Below, piece after piece: positions 16,951 through 26,989 of a DNA stretch of 64,000 nt. Source of the DNA: Streptomyces endocoffeicus. Lineage in GTDB: Bacteria > Actinomycetota > Actinomycetes > Streptomycetales > Streptomycetaceae. Every line of letters begins with the position of its first letter. Position 1 is the first letter of the stretch. The stretch lies in the NCBI RefSeq assembly GCF_016741935.1, contig NZ_JAERRG010000007.1:372001-436000 (forward strand), given 5' to 3'. Under the pieces are notes generated by a model. The model was not told where the DNA came from, did no database searches, and saw only the letters and a program-made list of their open reading frames with translations. The translations under genes were made by a program, and so were the position numbers.

Positions 16951-18081
16951 TCAGCGGTCGGCGAGCCGGCCGCCGAGCCACTCCAGCGCGGCGGGGACCT
17001 CCCGCTTCCAGGTGTTGAAGTTGTGGCCGCCGGTGTTCAGGATGATCGACGAGACCCGGGTCGGCTCCCCGCGCCGGTTGAGCCGCTTCACCTTGTTCAC
17101 GAAGCGCACGGTGTCCTTGTAGTTCTCCTCACCGTGCTCGCTGCTGGACACCAGCAGCGAGACCGGCGGCGCCGGTTTGTGGTCCAGCCGCCACATCAGG
17201 TCGTTCTCCCGCTCCAGCCGCTCGCTGCCGCCGAAGAGATCGCCCGTGGTCGCGTCGATCGGGGCCTTGTACGAAGGGGAGAGCCCGGCCGCCGCCGAGA
17301 ACGCGTCGGGGTGGCGCATCGCCATCTTCAGGGCGCAGTAGCCGCCGGTGGAATTTCCGATGACGCCCCAGTTACGGGCCCGCTTGCCCACGCGGTAGTG
17401 GTCGGCCACCGCCTTCGGCAGGTCCTTGGTGAAGAACGTCTCGGCCCGCGGCCCGCCGGGCACGTCCACGCACTCGGTGTCGCGCGGCGACGCGACCGTC
17501 GGCCGCATCATCACCAGGACGAGGGGCTGCATCCTCCCCGCTTTGACCAGCCGGTGCGACTGCTGTGGATACTTCAGGCCATTGATGAGCGACTCGGTGG
17601 TGCCGGGGTACCCGGTCAGCACCAGCGCGGCGGGGAAGGTCCGCCGGGCGTACTCGGGCCGGAAGTACTCCGGCGGCAGATAGATGTACGCCGGGCTCGC
17701 GATCCCGGAGACCGGCCCCTGGACCTTCACCTTCTCGATGCGGCCGGCGATCCTGGGCGAGGAGCCGCCGTCCATGGCCAGGTGGCGGGTCTCGGTGACT
17801 CGCACCCGGGTGCCCGGGGTGTCATGATCCACCACGACACCCGGCTCGTCCTGCGTACCGAAGAGGTCGGACCAGGATCCGTAGAATCCGAAGGACTGAT
17901 TGGCGAACAGTCCGAACGCCATGAACACGGTCAGCTGCGTGCCCAGTAGCATGCCGACCCGGCCGAGCACGGGAGCCACGCCGCGCCCGGCCAGCCGGGG
18001 CCACAGCCATATCGTGGCCGCGAACAGCAGCAACGCCGCGACGGCTGCCGCGATCACGATGTTGTTGCTCGTGAGACCCAT
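16951..18081 (-). CDS. Membrane-anchored esterase D / antigen-85-like alpha/beta hydrolase
   Basis: A 376-residue protein. N-terminal helices (about residues 8-28 and 38-60) anchor it, and the esterase domain begins near 110 (SPAYIYLPPEYF). The nucleophile elbow is GNSTGGYCA, and the late GGHNFNTWKREVP supplies the catalytic His. The acidic member is probably in the SSSEHGEE region. The domain should lie outside the membrane. It is divergent from the MprF-like gene, 167 bases apart. In several bacteria aminoacyl-lipid synthases are paired with hydrolases that remove the amino acid, so that is one candidate role. ATG 18081 follows directly after a GTG at 18084. Confidence 0.82.
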   Translation of the reverse strand: MGLTSNNIVIAAAVAALLLFAATIWLWPRLAGRGVAPVLGRVGMLLGTQLTVFMAFGLFANQSFGFYGSWSDLFGTQDEPGVVVDHDTPGTRVRVTETRHLAMDGGSSPRIAGRIEKVKVQGPVSGIASPAYIYLPPEYFRPEYARRTFPAALVLTGYPGTTESLINGLKYPQQSHRLVKAGRMQPLVLVMMRPTVASPRDTECVDVPGGPRAETFFTKDLPKAVADHYRVGKRARNWGVIGNSTGGYCALKMAMRHPDAFSAAAGLSPSYKAPIDATTGDLFGGSERLERENDLMWRLDHKPAPPVSLLVSSSEHGEENYKDTVRFVNKVKRLNRRGEPTRVSSIILNTGGHNFNTWKREVPAALEWLGGRLADR

Positions 18082-18248
18082 CACTATCTTTCTGCCGGGC
18101 GGCCGGCCCCCCGTGCCGCCGGGGAACCCCCCAGCCGTGGCCGGGGAGTGAACCCCACTCCTTCAAACGCCGTCTTACTGGACGCAAATCGTGCGGATGC
18201 CGCGCAACAGAACCGAAGATCCTCTTGACCGAAGCGACGGGAATACAG

Positions 18249-20081
18249 ATGTCTGACAGTCAAGATGCCGAAACATCCGGGAAGGTTCCCACCCGGATAC
18301 GGCGCCTGCCACGCGGCCCCAGGCCGGAGGCGGTGCCCACCGGCGTCGGCACCGCGTGCACGCTGATCGGGCTGATGGACATCGTCTTCCCCCGGCTGCG
18401 GCACAGCAGGGTGCACGCGCTGGCCGAGCTGCTGCCGGGGGCCGTGAGCTCCCTGGCGGCCGCCGCCTCGATCGTGGTCGGTCTGCTGCTGCTGATGCTG
18501 GCCCACGGCCTCAAGCGGCGTAAGCGGCGGGCCTGGGTCGCGGCCGTGGGGCTGCTGCCGGTCGGCGCCGCCGCACAGCTGCTCTACCGGCACTCGGTCA
18601 TCGGCATGGTCCTCTCCCTCGTGCTGATGGGGGTGCTGATCCGGTACCGCGCCGAGTTCGCGGCCCTGCCGGACCCCCGCAGCCGCTGGATGGCGCTGGC
18701 CAACCTCGTGGTCATGGGCGCGGTCAGCGTCACCGTGGGACTGCTCATCGTCCGGTCCCATCCGGACGCCATCGAGGGAAGCCCGTCGCTGGGCGAGCAG
18801 CTGGAGCACGTCCTGTGGGGCCTGTTCGGCTTCGAGGGGCCGGTCGACTACCGCCATGGCGCGGACTACACCGTCGGCTACTCCCTCGGCGCGCTGGGCC
18901 TGCTGACCGTCGCCACCACCGCCTATCTCGCCTTCCGCCCCGAGCACCCCGCCGCCCGTCTCACCGGCGAGGACGAGGAGCGGCTGCGGGGTCTGCTCGC
19001 CGCCCACGGGCGCCGCGACTCGCTCGGCCACTTCGCGCTCCGCCGCGACAAGGCCGTGGTCTTCTCCCCCACCGGCAAGGCCGCGGTCTGCTACCGCGTG
19101 GTCTCCGGGGTGATGCTCGCCAGCGGCGACCCGGTCGGCGACGTGGAGGCCTGGCCCGGTGCGATCGCCCGCTTCATGGAGGAGGCGCGGGCCCACTCCT
19201 GGACCCCGGCGGTGATGGGCTGCAGCGAGACCGGCGGCGAGGTGTGGACCCGCGAGACCGGCCTGGACGCGCTGGAGCTCGGCGACGAGGCCATCGTCGA
19301 TGTGGCGGACTTCACCCTCTCCGGGCGCGCGATGCGCAATGTGCGCCAGATGGTCAAGCGGATCGAGCGGGCCGGCTACCAGACCCGGGTGCGGCGCGCC
19401 TCCGAGCTGAGCCCCGAGGAGCTGGAGACCATCCGGCGCGCCGCCGCCGACTGGCGGGGCACCGACACCGAGCGCGGCTTCTCGATGGCGCTGGGTCGGA
19501 TCGGTGACCCGGCGGACGGGGACGCGGTCATCGCCACCGCCCACAAGGCCGCCGACGAGGGCGCCGAGGAGGGCCCGTACGGGGACCTCAAGGCCGTGCT
19601 GCACTTCGTGCCGTGGGGCCGGGACGGGATGTCGCTGGAGCTGATGCGGCGCGACCGGAGCGCCGACCCGGGCATGAACGAGCTGCTGATCGTGGCCGCT
19701 CTGCGGGCCGCCCCCGAGCTGGGCGTGGAGCGGGTGTCGCTGAACTTCGCGATGTTCCGCTCGGCGCTGGCGCGCGGCGAGAAGCTGGGCGCTGGCCCGG
19801 TGCTGCGCGGCTGGCGGGCGCTGCTGGTGTTCCTCTCCCGCTGGTTCCAGATCGAGTCGCTGTACAAGTTCAACGCGAAGTTCCAGCCGCGCTGGGAGCC
19901 GCGCTTCGTGGTCTTCCGCAACACCCGCGACCTGCCGCGGATCGGCCTGGCCGCGATGCAGGCCGAGGGGTTCGTCTCGCTCGCCCTGCCCCGGCTGCTG
20001 CGCCGCGGCCGCCGCCCCGAGCCCCGGCCCTGCGCCCATCGGCACCGGGCCGAGGGCCGGGAGCTCCAGCAGGCGGCCTGA
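18249..20081 (+). CDS. MprF/LysX-type lipid aminoacyltransferase (DUF2156), membrane protein
   Basis: A 610-residue protein. About six membrane helices lie within residues 30-235, followed by a cytoplasmic DUF2156 GNAT-like domain (about 245-590) containing LASGDPVGDVEAW, AVMGCSETGGEVWTRETGL, SLNFAMFRSAL and FQIESLYKFNAKFQPRWEPR, all conserved in phosphatidylglycerol lysyltransferases. It would transfer an amino acid from aminoacyl-tRNA to a membrane lipid and so lower the negative surface charge. No fused lysyl-tRNA synthetase domain is present. ATG 18249 is taken; the ribosome site is weak, and a TTG at 18225 is possible. Confidence 0.87.
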   Translation: MSDSQDAETSGKVPTRIRRLPRGPRPEAVPTGVGTACTLIGLMDIVFPRLRHSRVHALAELLPGAVSSLAAAASIVVGLLLLMLAHGLKRRKRRAWVAAVGLLPVGAAAQLLYRHSVIGMVLSLVLMGVLIRYRAEFAALPDPRSRWMALANLVVMGAVSVTVGLLIVRSHPDAIEGSPSLGEQLEHVLWGLFGFEGPVDYRHGADYTVGYSLGALGLLTVATTAYLAFRPEHPAARLTGEDEERLRGLLAAHGRRDSLGHFALRRDKAVVFSPTGKAAVCYRVVSGVMLASGDPVGDVEAWPGAIARFMEEARAHSWTPAVMGCSETGGEVWTRETGLDALELGDEAIVDVADFTLSGRAMRNVRQMVKRIERAGYQTRVRRASELSPEELETIRRAAADWRGTDTERGFSMALGRIGDPADGDAVIATAHKAADEGAEEGPYGDLKAVLHFVPWGRDGMSLELMRRDRSADPGMNELLIVAALRAAPELGVERVSLNFAMFRSALARGEKLGAGPVLRGWRALLVFLSRWFQIESLYKFNAKFQPRWEPRFVVFRNTRDLPRIGLAAMQAEGFVSLALPRLLRRGRRPEPRPCAHRHRAEGRELQQAA

Positions 20082-20099
20082 TCCAGAACGCACCCCAGG

Positions 20100-20175
20100 C
20101 CCCGTCCGGTGGATCTTCGCGCCCGCGACATCAGCGGCTGACGCCGCGGGCCCCGCGTAGATCCGCCGGACGGGG
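20100..20175 (+). repeat. 76-bp palindromic dispersed element, copy 1
   Basis: Imperfect 17-bp inverted ends (CCCCGTCCGGTGGATCT at 20100-20116; its complement with one mismatch at 20159-20175) flank a core at 20111-20145. A 35-bp core with one mismatch recurs at 50242-50276. In both places it follows the stop codon of a plus-strand gene. A terminator or mobile hairpin (MITE-like) are both possible. Confidence 0.8.
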
Positions 20176-20195
20176 CCTACGCCTAGGCTGGGCAC

Positions 20196-21074
20196 ATGAG
20201 CACGTTGCATGGGCGGGGACGGGTGGCGGGACTGCCGGAGTGGAGCCGGTGCGCGGTGATGGGCGTGGTGAACGTCACACCCGACTCCTTCTCCGACGGC
20301 GGGAAGTGGTTCGACACCGATCTGGCCGTCAAACACGGTCTCGATCTGGTCGCCGCCGGGGCCGACCTGGTGGACGTCGGCGGTGAGTCGACCCGGCCCG
20401 GCGCGGCGCGCGTCGACGAGGCCGAGGAGCTGCGCCGGGTGATCCCCGTGGTCCGGGAGCTGGCCGCGGCCGGGGCCGTGATCAGCGTGGACACCATGCG
20501 GGCCGCGGTGGCCGAGCGGGCCGTGGCGGCCGGGGCCCGGCTGGTCAACGACGTCAGCGGCGGCGGCGCCGACCCCGCGATGGTGCCCATGGTGGCCGCG
20601 GCGGGGGTGCCGTTCGTGGTGATGCACTGGCGCGGCCAGTCGATCGACATGAACAACCGGGCGGTGTACGCGGACGTGGTCGGCGAGGTCGTCGCCGAGC
20701 TGCGCGCCGGTCTGGAGCGGGCCGTCGCGGGCGGTATCGACCCGGAGCGGATCGTGGTCGACCCGGGCCTGGGCTTCGCCAAGGACGCCGACCACGATCT
20801 GGCGCTGGTGGCCCATCTGTCCGCGCTGCGGGAGCTGGGCCGGCCGCTGCTGGTGGCGGCCTCCCGCAAGCGGTTCCTGGGGCGGGTCCTGGCCGGTGAC
20901 GGGGGCAGCCCGCCGCCCGCCCGGGAGCGGGACGCCGCCACGGCGGCGGTCTCCGCGCTCGCGGCGCGCGAGGGCGCCTGGGCCGTCCGGGTGCACGAGG
21001 TACGGGCCAGCGCGGACGCGGTGCGCGTGGCGCGGGCCATCGAAGCGGCCGAGACCACGGCGGGAGCGCTGTGA
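20196..21074 (+). CDS. folP: Dihydropteroate synthase
   Basis: Joins p-aminobenzoate and hydroxymethyl-dihydropterin diphosphate; the sulfonamide target. The 292-residue TIM barrel shows GVVNVTPDSFSDGG (loop 1, residues about 23-36), DVGGESTRPGA (loop 2), NDVSGG, DPGLGFAK and a late SRKRFLG (loop 7). It heads a plus-strand folate operon: folP, NTF2-like, folB, folK and DUF3180. The 3' end overlaps the next gene as GTGA. Confidence 0.97.
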   Translation: MSTLHGRGRVAGLPEWSRCAVMGVVNVTPDSFSDGGKWFDTDLAVKHGLDLVAAGADLVDVGGESTRPGAARVDEAEELRRVIPVVRELAAAGAVISVDTMRAAVAERAVAAGARLVNDVSGGGADPAMVPMVAAAGVPFVVMHWRGQSIDMNNRAVYADVVGEVVAELRAGLERAVAGGIDPERIVVDPGLGFAKDADHDLALVAHLSALRELGRPLLVAASRKRFLGRVLAGDGGSPPPARERDAATAAVSALAAREGAWAVRVHEVRASADAVRVARAIEAAETTAGAL

Positions 21075-21556
21075 CTTCCCTTACGGACAACGAGCGTGTG
21101 GCGCTGGTGAACACCGCGCTGTACGACGCCATGGAGCAGGGCGACCACGCCACGCTGCAGCGGCTCTGGCTGGACTCCCCCGACACCGAGGTGTCCTGTG
21201 TCCACCCGGGCTGGCCGGTGCTGCGCGGCCGGGGCGAGGTGCTCCGCTCCTACGCCCTGATCATGGCCAACACGGACTACATCCAGTTCTTCCTGACGGA
21301 TGTCGAGGTGTCGGTGATGGCCGACACCGCCATGGTGACCTGCACCGAGAACATCCTCAGCGGCGCCCCCGCGGAGGAGGAGGGCCAGCTCGGCCCGCTG
21401 GTGGGCCAGCTGGTCGTGGCCACGAACGTGTTCCGCCGAACGGAGGACGGCTGGAAGGTCTGGGCGCACCACGGCTCCCCGGTGCTCGCGGAGAGCGACG
21501 ACGAGGAGCCGGGCGGCCCCGAAGGCCCCGCCGACGACGGACTGCTGCCGGGCTGA
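21071..21556 (+). CDS. NTF2/SnoaL-like small protein inside the folate operon
   Basis: A 161-residue cone-fold protein (NTF2-like) with the pattern LYDAMEQGDHATLQRLWLDSPD, CVHPGWPVLRGRGEVLRSYALIM and TEDGWKVWAHHGSP. Its acidic C-terminal tail is not conserved. GTG at 21071 overlaps the folP stop, so it is translationally coupled to folP and likely belongs functionally with it. No catalytic activity can be deduced. The following 204 bases up to folB contain no clear gene. Confidence 0.88.
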   Translation: MTSLTDNERVALVNTALYDAMEQGDHATLQRLWLDSPDTEVSCVHPGWPVLRGRGEVLRSYALIMANTDYIQFFLTDVEVSVMADTAMVTCTENILSGAPAEEEGQLGPLVGQLVVATNVFRRTEDGWKVWAHHGSPVLAESDDEEPGGPEGPADDGLLPG

Positions 21557-21760
21557 GTCCACCGGAGTTCGCGCCCCGCGAGGTGGGGGTAGGAGGCTGT
21601 GGCGCGGAGCGTCGGCAGCCGGCGCCGCCCACCCCATGGGCGAGTGCCGCCGGAGCTCGCAGGTAGATTCGAGGCAGGTACCCCCGCATACGGCAGGGGA
21701 CGGGTGGTGCGTTCCGGATGGGACGTGCCCGCGTACCGACGACCAGCAGGAGTGGTTCAG

Positions 21761-22120
21761 GTGGATCGTGTCGCGCTGCGCGGCCTGAGGGCTCGCGGGC
21801 ACCACGGTGTGCTGCCCCATGAGCGCGAGGAGGGCCAGGACTTCGTCGTGGACCTCGTGCTCGGCCTGGACACTCGGCCCGCCGCGGCCGACGACGACCT
21901 CGGCAAGACCGTCCACTACGGCGTGGTGGCGGAGGAGGTCGTGGACGTGGTGCGGGGCGAGCCGGTCGATCTGATCGAGACGCTGGCCGAACGGATCGCG
22001 GACCGGTGCCTCAAGCACGACGTGGTGCGGGAGGTCGAGGTCGTGGTGCACAAGCCGCAGGCCCCGATCACCGTGCCCTTCGACGACGTGACCATCACCA
22101 TCACCCGGAGCCGAGTATGA
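21761..22120 (+). CDS. folB: Dihydroneopterin aldolase
   Basis: Cleaves 7,8-dihydroneopterin to hydroxymethyl-dihydropterin and glycolaldehyde. The 119-residue protein fits the family length and shows RGHHGVLPHEREEGQDFVVDL, where the Glu and Gln near HEREEGQ belong to the active site, and VHYGVVAEEV. GTG 21761 is preferred because AGGAG lies eight bases upstream. The stop overlaps folK as ATGA. Confidence 0.96.
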   Translation: MDRVALRGLRARGHHGVLPHEREEGQDFVVDLVLGLDTRPAAADDDLGKTVHYGVVAEEVVDVVRGEPVDLIETLAERIADRCLKHDVVREVEVVVHKPQAPITVPFDDVTITITRSRV

Positions 22121-22710
22121 GCAGCAGCGACCCGACCGTGCAGCCCGTTCCCGCCTCCGTGGTGGAGCAGGTGGACGCCGCCGATGTGACGTTGAGCAAC
22201 CCCAAACGGGCGGTGATCTCGCTCGGCAGCAACCTGGGCAACCGTCTGGAGACCCTCCAGGGCGCGATCGACGCGCTGGAGGACACCCCGGGCCTGCGGG
22301 TCAAGGCCGTGTCGCCGGTGTACGAGACGGATCCGTGGGGCGTGGAGCCCGGCACCCAGGCCACGTACTTCAACGCGGTGGTGCTGATCAAGACGACGCT
22401 GCCGCCGTCCTCGCTGCTGGAGCGCGGCCACGCCATCGAGGAGGCGTTCGAGCGGGTGCGGGACGAGCGCTGGGGCCCGCGCACCATCGACGTGGACATC
22501 GTGGCGTACCAGGACGTGGTCTCCGACGACCCGCAGCTGACCCTGCCGCATCCGCGCGCCCATGAGCGCGCGTTCGTCCTGGTGCCGTGGAACGACGTGG
22601 ATCCGCAGGCCGAGGTGCCCGGACGCGGCCCGGTCGCGGGGCTGCTGGCGGCGATGGGCCTGGACGGGGTCCGGGTCCGCACCGATCTGGAACTGCGACT
22701 GCCCGAGTAG
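22117..22710 (+). CDS. folK: HPPK: 6-hydroxymethyl-dihydropterin pyrophosphokinase
   Basis: Transfers pyrophosphate from ATP to hydroxymethyl-dihydropterin, the step between FolB and FolP. The 197-residue protein has AVISLGSNLGNRLETLQ, SPVYETDPWG, RWGPRTIDVDIVAY (the Asp pair binding Mg) and TLPHPRAHERAFVL. About 35 N-terminal residues precede the family core. It is coupled to folB. Confidence 0.97.
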   Translation: MSSSDPTVQPVPASVVEQVDAADVTLSNPKRAVISLGSNLGNRLETLQGAIDALEDTPGLRVKAVSPVYETDPWGVEPGTQATYFNAVVLIKTTLPPSSLLERGHAIEEAFERVRDERWGPRTIDVDIVAYQDVVSDDPQLTLPHPRAHERAFVLVPWNDVDPQAEVPGRGPVAGLLAAMGLDGVRVRTDLELRLPE

Positions 22711-22772
22711 ACGTTGATCCGGATAGGTTCCGGGAGACGCTGGTACGTACTGGATTGAGGGGCGACCGCTCG

Positions 22773-23270
22773 GTGAAGCAACTTCGGATCGGGGTGCTGG
22801 TCGGGCTGTTCGCCGTGGCCGGTGTGGTGTCGTGGGCGGGCGCCCGGCTGTGGGACACCTTCGGGTCGCTGCCGAGCGTCCCGGTGGCCGCGCCGATCGT
22901 GCTGGCCCTGATCGCGGTGGTGCTGGCCGCCACCGCGCTGTCGCTGCGGGCCCGGCTGCGCGCCCAGCGGGAGCGGCAGCCCGACGCCAAGGGCGTGGAC
23001 CCGATGGTGGCCGCCCGCGCGGTGGTCTTCGGACAGGCCAGCGCGCTGGTGGCGGCGCTGATCGCGGGGATGTACGGCGGAGTGGGCGTCTTCCTGGCCA
23101 TGGAGCAGCTCGATGTGCCCGCCCGCCGCGATCAGGCGCTCTACGCCGGGGGCTCGGTTCTGGCGGGCGCGGGCGTGGTGGCGGCCGCGTTCTTCCTGGA
23201 GCGGGTGCTCAAGCTTCCGGAGGACGACGACAACGACGGCAACGGCCCGAGCGCGACGGCCCGCGCCTGA
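22773..23270 (+). CDS. DUF3180 four-helix membrane protein
   Basis: A 165-residue integral membrane protein with four hydrophobic segments (about residues 6-25, 34-56, 80-100 and 120-140) and an acidic tail PEDDDNDG. It regularly follows folK in actinobacteria, but its function is unknown. GTG 22773 is favoured by GAGGGG about ten bases upstream; a TTG at 22755 is an alternative. It ends the folate operon. Confidence 0.85.
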   Translation: MKQLRIGVLVGLFAVAGVVSWAGARLWDTFGSLPSVPVAAPIVLALIAVVLAATALSLRARLRAQRERQPDAKGVDPMVAARAVVFGQASALVAALIAGMYGGVGVFLAMEQLDVPARRDQALYAGGSVLAGAGVVAAAFFLERVLKLPEDDDNDGNGPSATARA

Positions 23271-23290
23271 GAGCCTGGAGCACACCGTCG

Positions 23291-23343
23291 TACGCGGCTG
23301 AGCCGCGTCGTCATACGCGGCTGAGCTCATATACGCGGCTGAA
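23291..23343. repeat. TACGCGGCTGA direct repeats between convergent genes
   Basis: Three copies of TACGCGGCTGA, each followed by GCCGCG or a related block, fill the gap between the DUF3180 and folE stops. Each neighbouring CGCGGCTGAGCCGCG is itself palindromic, so this may act as a bidirectional terminator. Confidence 0.65.
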
Positions 23344-23357
23344 CCGCGCGGAGCCGC

Positions 23358-23963
23358 TCAGCGGGCCATGATGAGGCTCATCGCCTCGGCCCGGGTGGCC
23401 GGGTCGCGCAGCTGGCCGCGGACGGCCGAGGTGAGGGTCTTGGCGCCGGGCTTGCGCACCCCGCGCATGGTCATGCACATGTGCTCGCACTCGACCACCA
23501 CGATCACCCCGCGCGGTTCCAGTATCCGCATCAGGGACTCGGCGATCTGGGTGGTGAGCCGCTCCTGGACCTGGGGGCGGCGGGCGAAGACATCGACCAG
23601 CCGGGCCAGCTTGGACAGCCCGGTGATCTTGCCGTCGTGGGACGGGATATAGCCCACATGGGCCACGCCCACGAAGGGCACCAGGTGGTGTTCGCAGGAG
23701 GACATCACCTCGATGTCCTTGACCAGCACCATCTCATCGTGGCCCAGGTCGAACGTGGTGGTCAGGACGTCCTCGGGCTCCTGGCGCAGCCCCGCGAAGA
23801 TCTCCTTGTACGCACGGGCCACCCGGCCCGGCGTCTCGCGCAGCCCCTCCCGGTCGGGGTCCTCGCCGACGGCGATCAGCAGCTCGCGGATCGCGTTCTC
23901 GGCGCGCTTCTCGTCGAACACGCCAATGGGGCTCTCGCCGTCCAGCGTCACCGGGTCGGTCAT
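23358..23963 (-). CDS. folE: GTP cyclohydrolase I
   Basis: Converts GTP to dihydroneopterin triphosphate, the entry to folate synthesis. The 201-residue protein has the zinc ligands in MSSCEHH and VECEHMCM, plus FVGVAHVGYIP, TGLSKLARLVD and RPQVQERLT. It is on the minus strand, facing the folP operon. A strong hairpin separates it from ftsH upstream, so it probably has its own promoter within 23964-24008. Confidence 0.97.
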   Translation of the reverse strand: MTDPVTLDGESPIGVFDEKRAENAIRELLIAVGEDPDREGLRETPGRVARAYKEIFAGLRQEPEDVLTTTFDLGHDEMVLVKDIEVMSSCEHHLVPFVGVAHVGYIPSHDGKITGLSKLARLVDVFARRPQVQERLTTQIAESLMRILEPRGVIVVVECEHMCMTMRGVRKPGAKTLTSAVRGQLRDPATRAEAMSLIMAR

Positions 23964-24008
23964 GGACTGCCTCGTTCCTCACATACACGCACACGAACGC
24001 GAAAATGC

Positions 24009-24040
24009 CGCGTCCACCAGGCTAGAACCTGGTGGACGCG
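24009..24040 (-). terminator. Rho-independent-type terminator after ftsH
   Basis: A perfect 13-bp inverted repeat (CGCGTCCACCAGG at 24009-24021, complement at 24028-24040) has a 6-base loop. On the minus strand it is followed by GCATTTTC. It lies 52 bases after the ftsH stop and before folE. Confidence 0.8.
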
Positions 24041-24091
24041 ACATTCATTCCGGGGCCACCAGGAGCGGAAGGCCGCCCCCGGTGGTGGGGA

Positions 24092-26134
<2,043 letters not shown>

Positions 26135-26165
26135 CCATACGGGGCGAAGCCGCCCCGTCCCTCCT
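26135..26165 (-). promoter_or_regulatory. Shine-Dalgarno plus hairpin in the ftsH leader
   Basis: On the minus strand AGGAGGG (26165-26159) is followed by an 8-bp stem with GCTT loop (26158-26139), then ATGG and the start ATG. The linear spacing is too long (24 bases) but becomes four if the hairpin folds. A GTG at 26170 upstream is open in frame but has no ribosome site. Confidence 0.6.
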
Positions 26166-26207
26166 GCCACAGTGAGGCACGGCAGCCCTGGAGAGGCGCC
26201 TGTGCGT

Positions 26208-26237
26208 GCGGTGTATTGCGGTGTATTTGCGGTGTAT
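26208..26237. repeat. GCGGTGTAT triple direct repeat upstream of ftsH
   Basis: Three copies of GCGGTGTAT spaced 10-12 bases apart lie about 75-100 bases upstream of the ftsH start, where a regulator might bind on one face of the helix. The regulator is unknown. Confidence 0.5.
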
Positions 26238-26389
26238 GAGCTGTGTAATCCTCAGTCTCGAAAAAGACTGACCTTCGGACGGTACCCCAGCATTGTCACC
26301 CGACGCCGCCGTGGACTGTTAACAAAACCGCCTTCCCCAGCTCCAACGGCGGAAAACCCCGCCAGGTTCCCAGGGAGCGGCGGCGCCCG

Positions 26390-26953
26390 TCAGCCGCCGT
26401 AGACGTGCGGGGCCAGGGTGCCGACGAACCGAAGGTTCCGGTACTTCTCGGCGTAGTCCAGCCCGTAGCCGACGACGAACTCATTGGGGATGTCGAAGCC
26501 GACCCACTTCACCTCGATGGCGACCTTGGCCGCCTCCGGCTTGCGCAGCAGAGTGCAGACGTTCAGCGAGGCCGGCTCGCGCGAGCCCAGGTTCGACAGC
26601 AGCCACGACAGCGTCAGTCCGGAGTCGATGATGTCCTCGACGATCAGGACGTGTTTGCCCTTGATGTCGGTGTCCAAGTCCTTCAGGATACGCACCACCC
26701 CGGAGGACTGGGTGCCCGCGCCGTAGGACGACACGGCCATCCAGTCCATGGTGACGGGCGTGGAGAGGGCACGCGCCAGATCCGCCATCACCATCACCGC
26801 GCCCTTGAGTACGCCGATGATCAGCAGATCCTTGTCCGCGTACTCCTCGTCGATGGCGGCGGCCAGCTCGGCCAGCTTCGCGTCGATCTCTGCCTCGGTG
26901 ATGAGGACCGACTTGAGGTCGGTGCCCATGTCCTTGTCGTCCACCCGCGCCAC
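26390..26953 (-). CDS. hpt: Hypoxanthine(-guanine) phosphoribosyltransferase
   Basis: Purine salvage: makes IMP/GMP from base and PRPP. The 187-residue protein carries the PRPP loop HVLIVEDIIDSGLT (VEDIIDSG), GVLKGAVMVMADL and VKWVGFDIPNEFVVGYGLDY, the base-binding region. Start is either GTG 26953 (taken) or ATG 26929 (MGTDLKSV), neither with a strong ribosome site. tilS ends 36 bases upstream, so the two are probably co-transcribed. Their neighbourhood with ftsH is widely conserved in bacteria. Confidence 0.95.
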   Translation of the reverse strand: MARVDDKDMGTDLKSVLITEAEIDAKLAELAAAIDEEYADKDLLIIGVLKGAVMVMADLARALSTPVTMDWMAVSSYGAGTQSSGVVRILKDLDTDIKGKHVLIVEDIIDSGLTLSWLLSNLGSREPASLNVCTLLRKPEAAKVAIEVKWVGFDIPNEFVVGYGLDYAEKYRNLRFVGTLAPHVYGG

Positions 26954-26989
26954 TCTCGTTCGACTACCGGCTCAACTGGCACGGGCGGA

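Noticed and set aside
18084..20996. Open frame of nearly 1000 codons antisense to the MprF-like and folP genes
   Set aside because: His/Gln/Arg/Gly-rich composition without domains; both plus-strand genes have clear family motifs. An effect of high GC at third codon positions.
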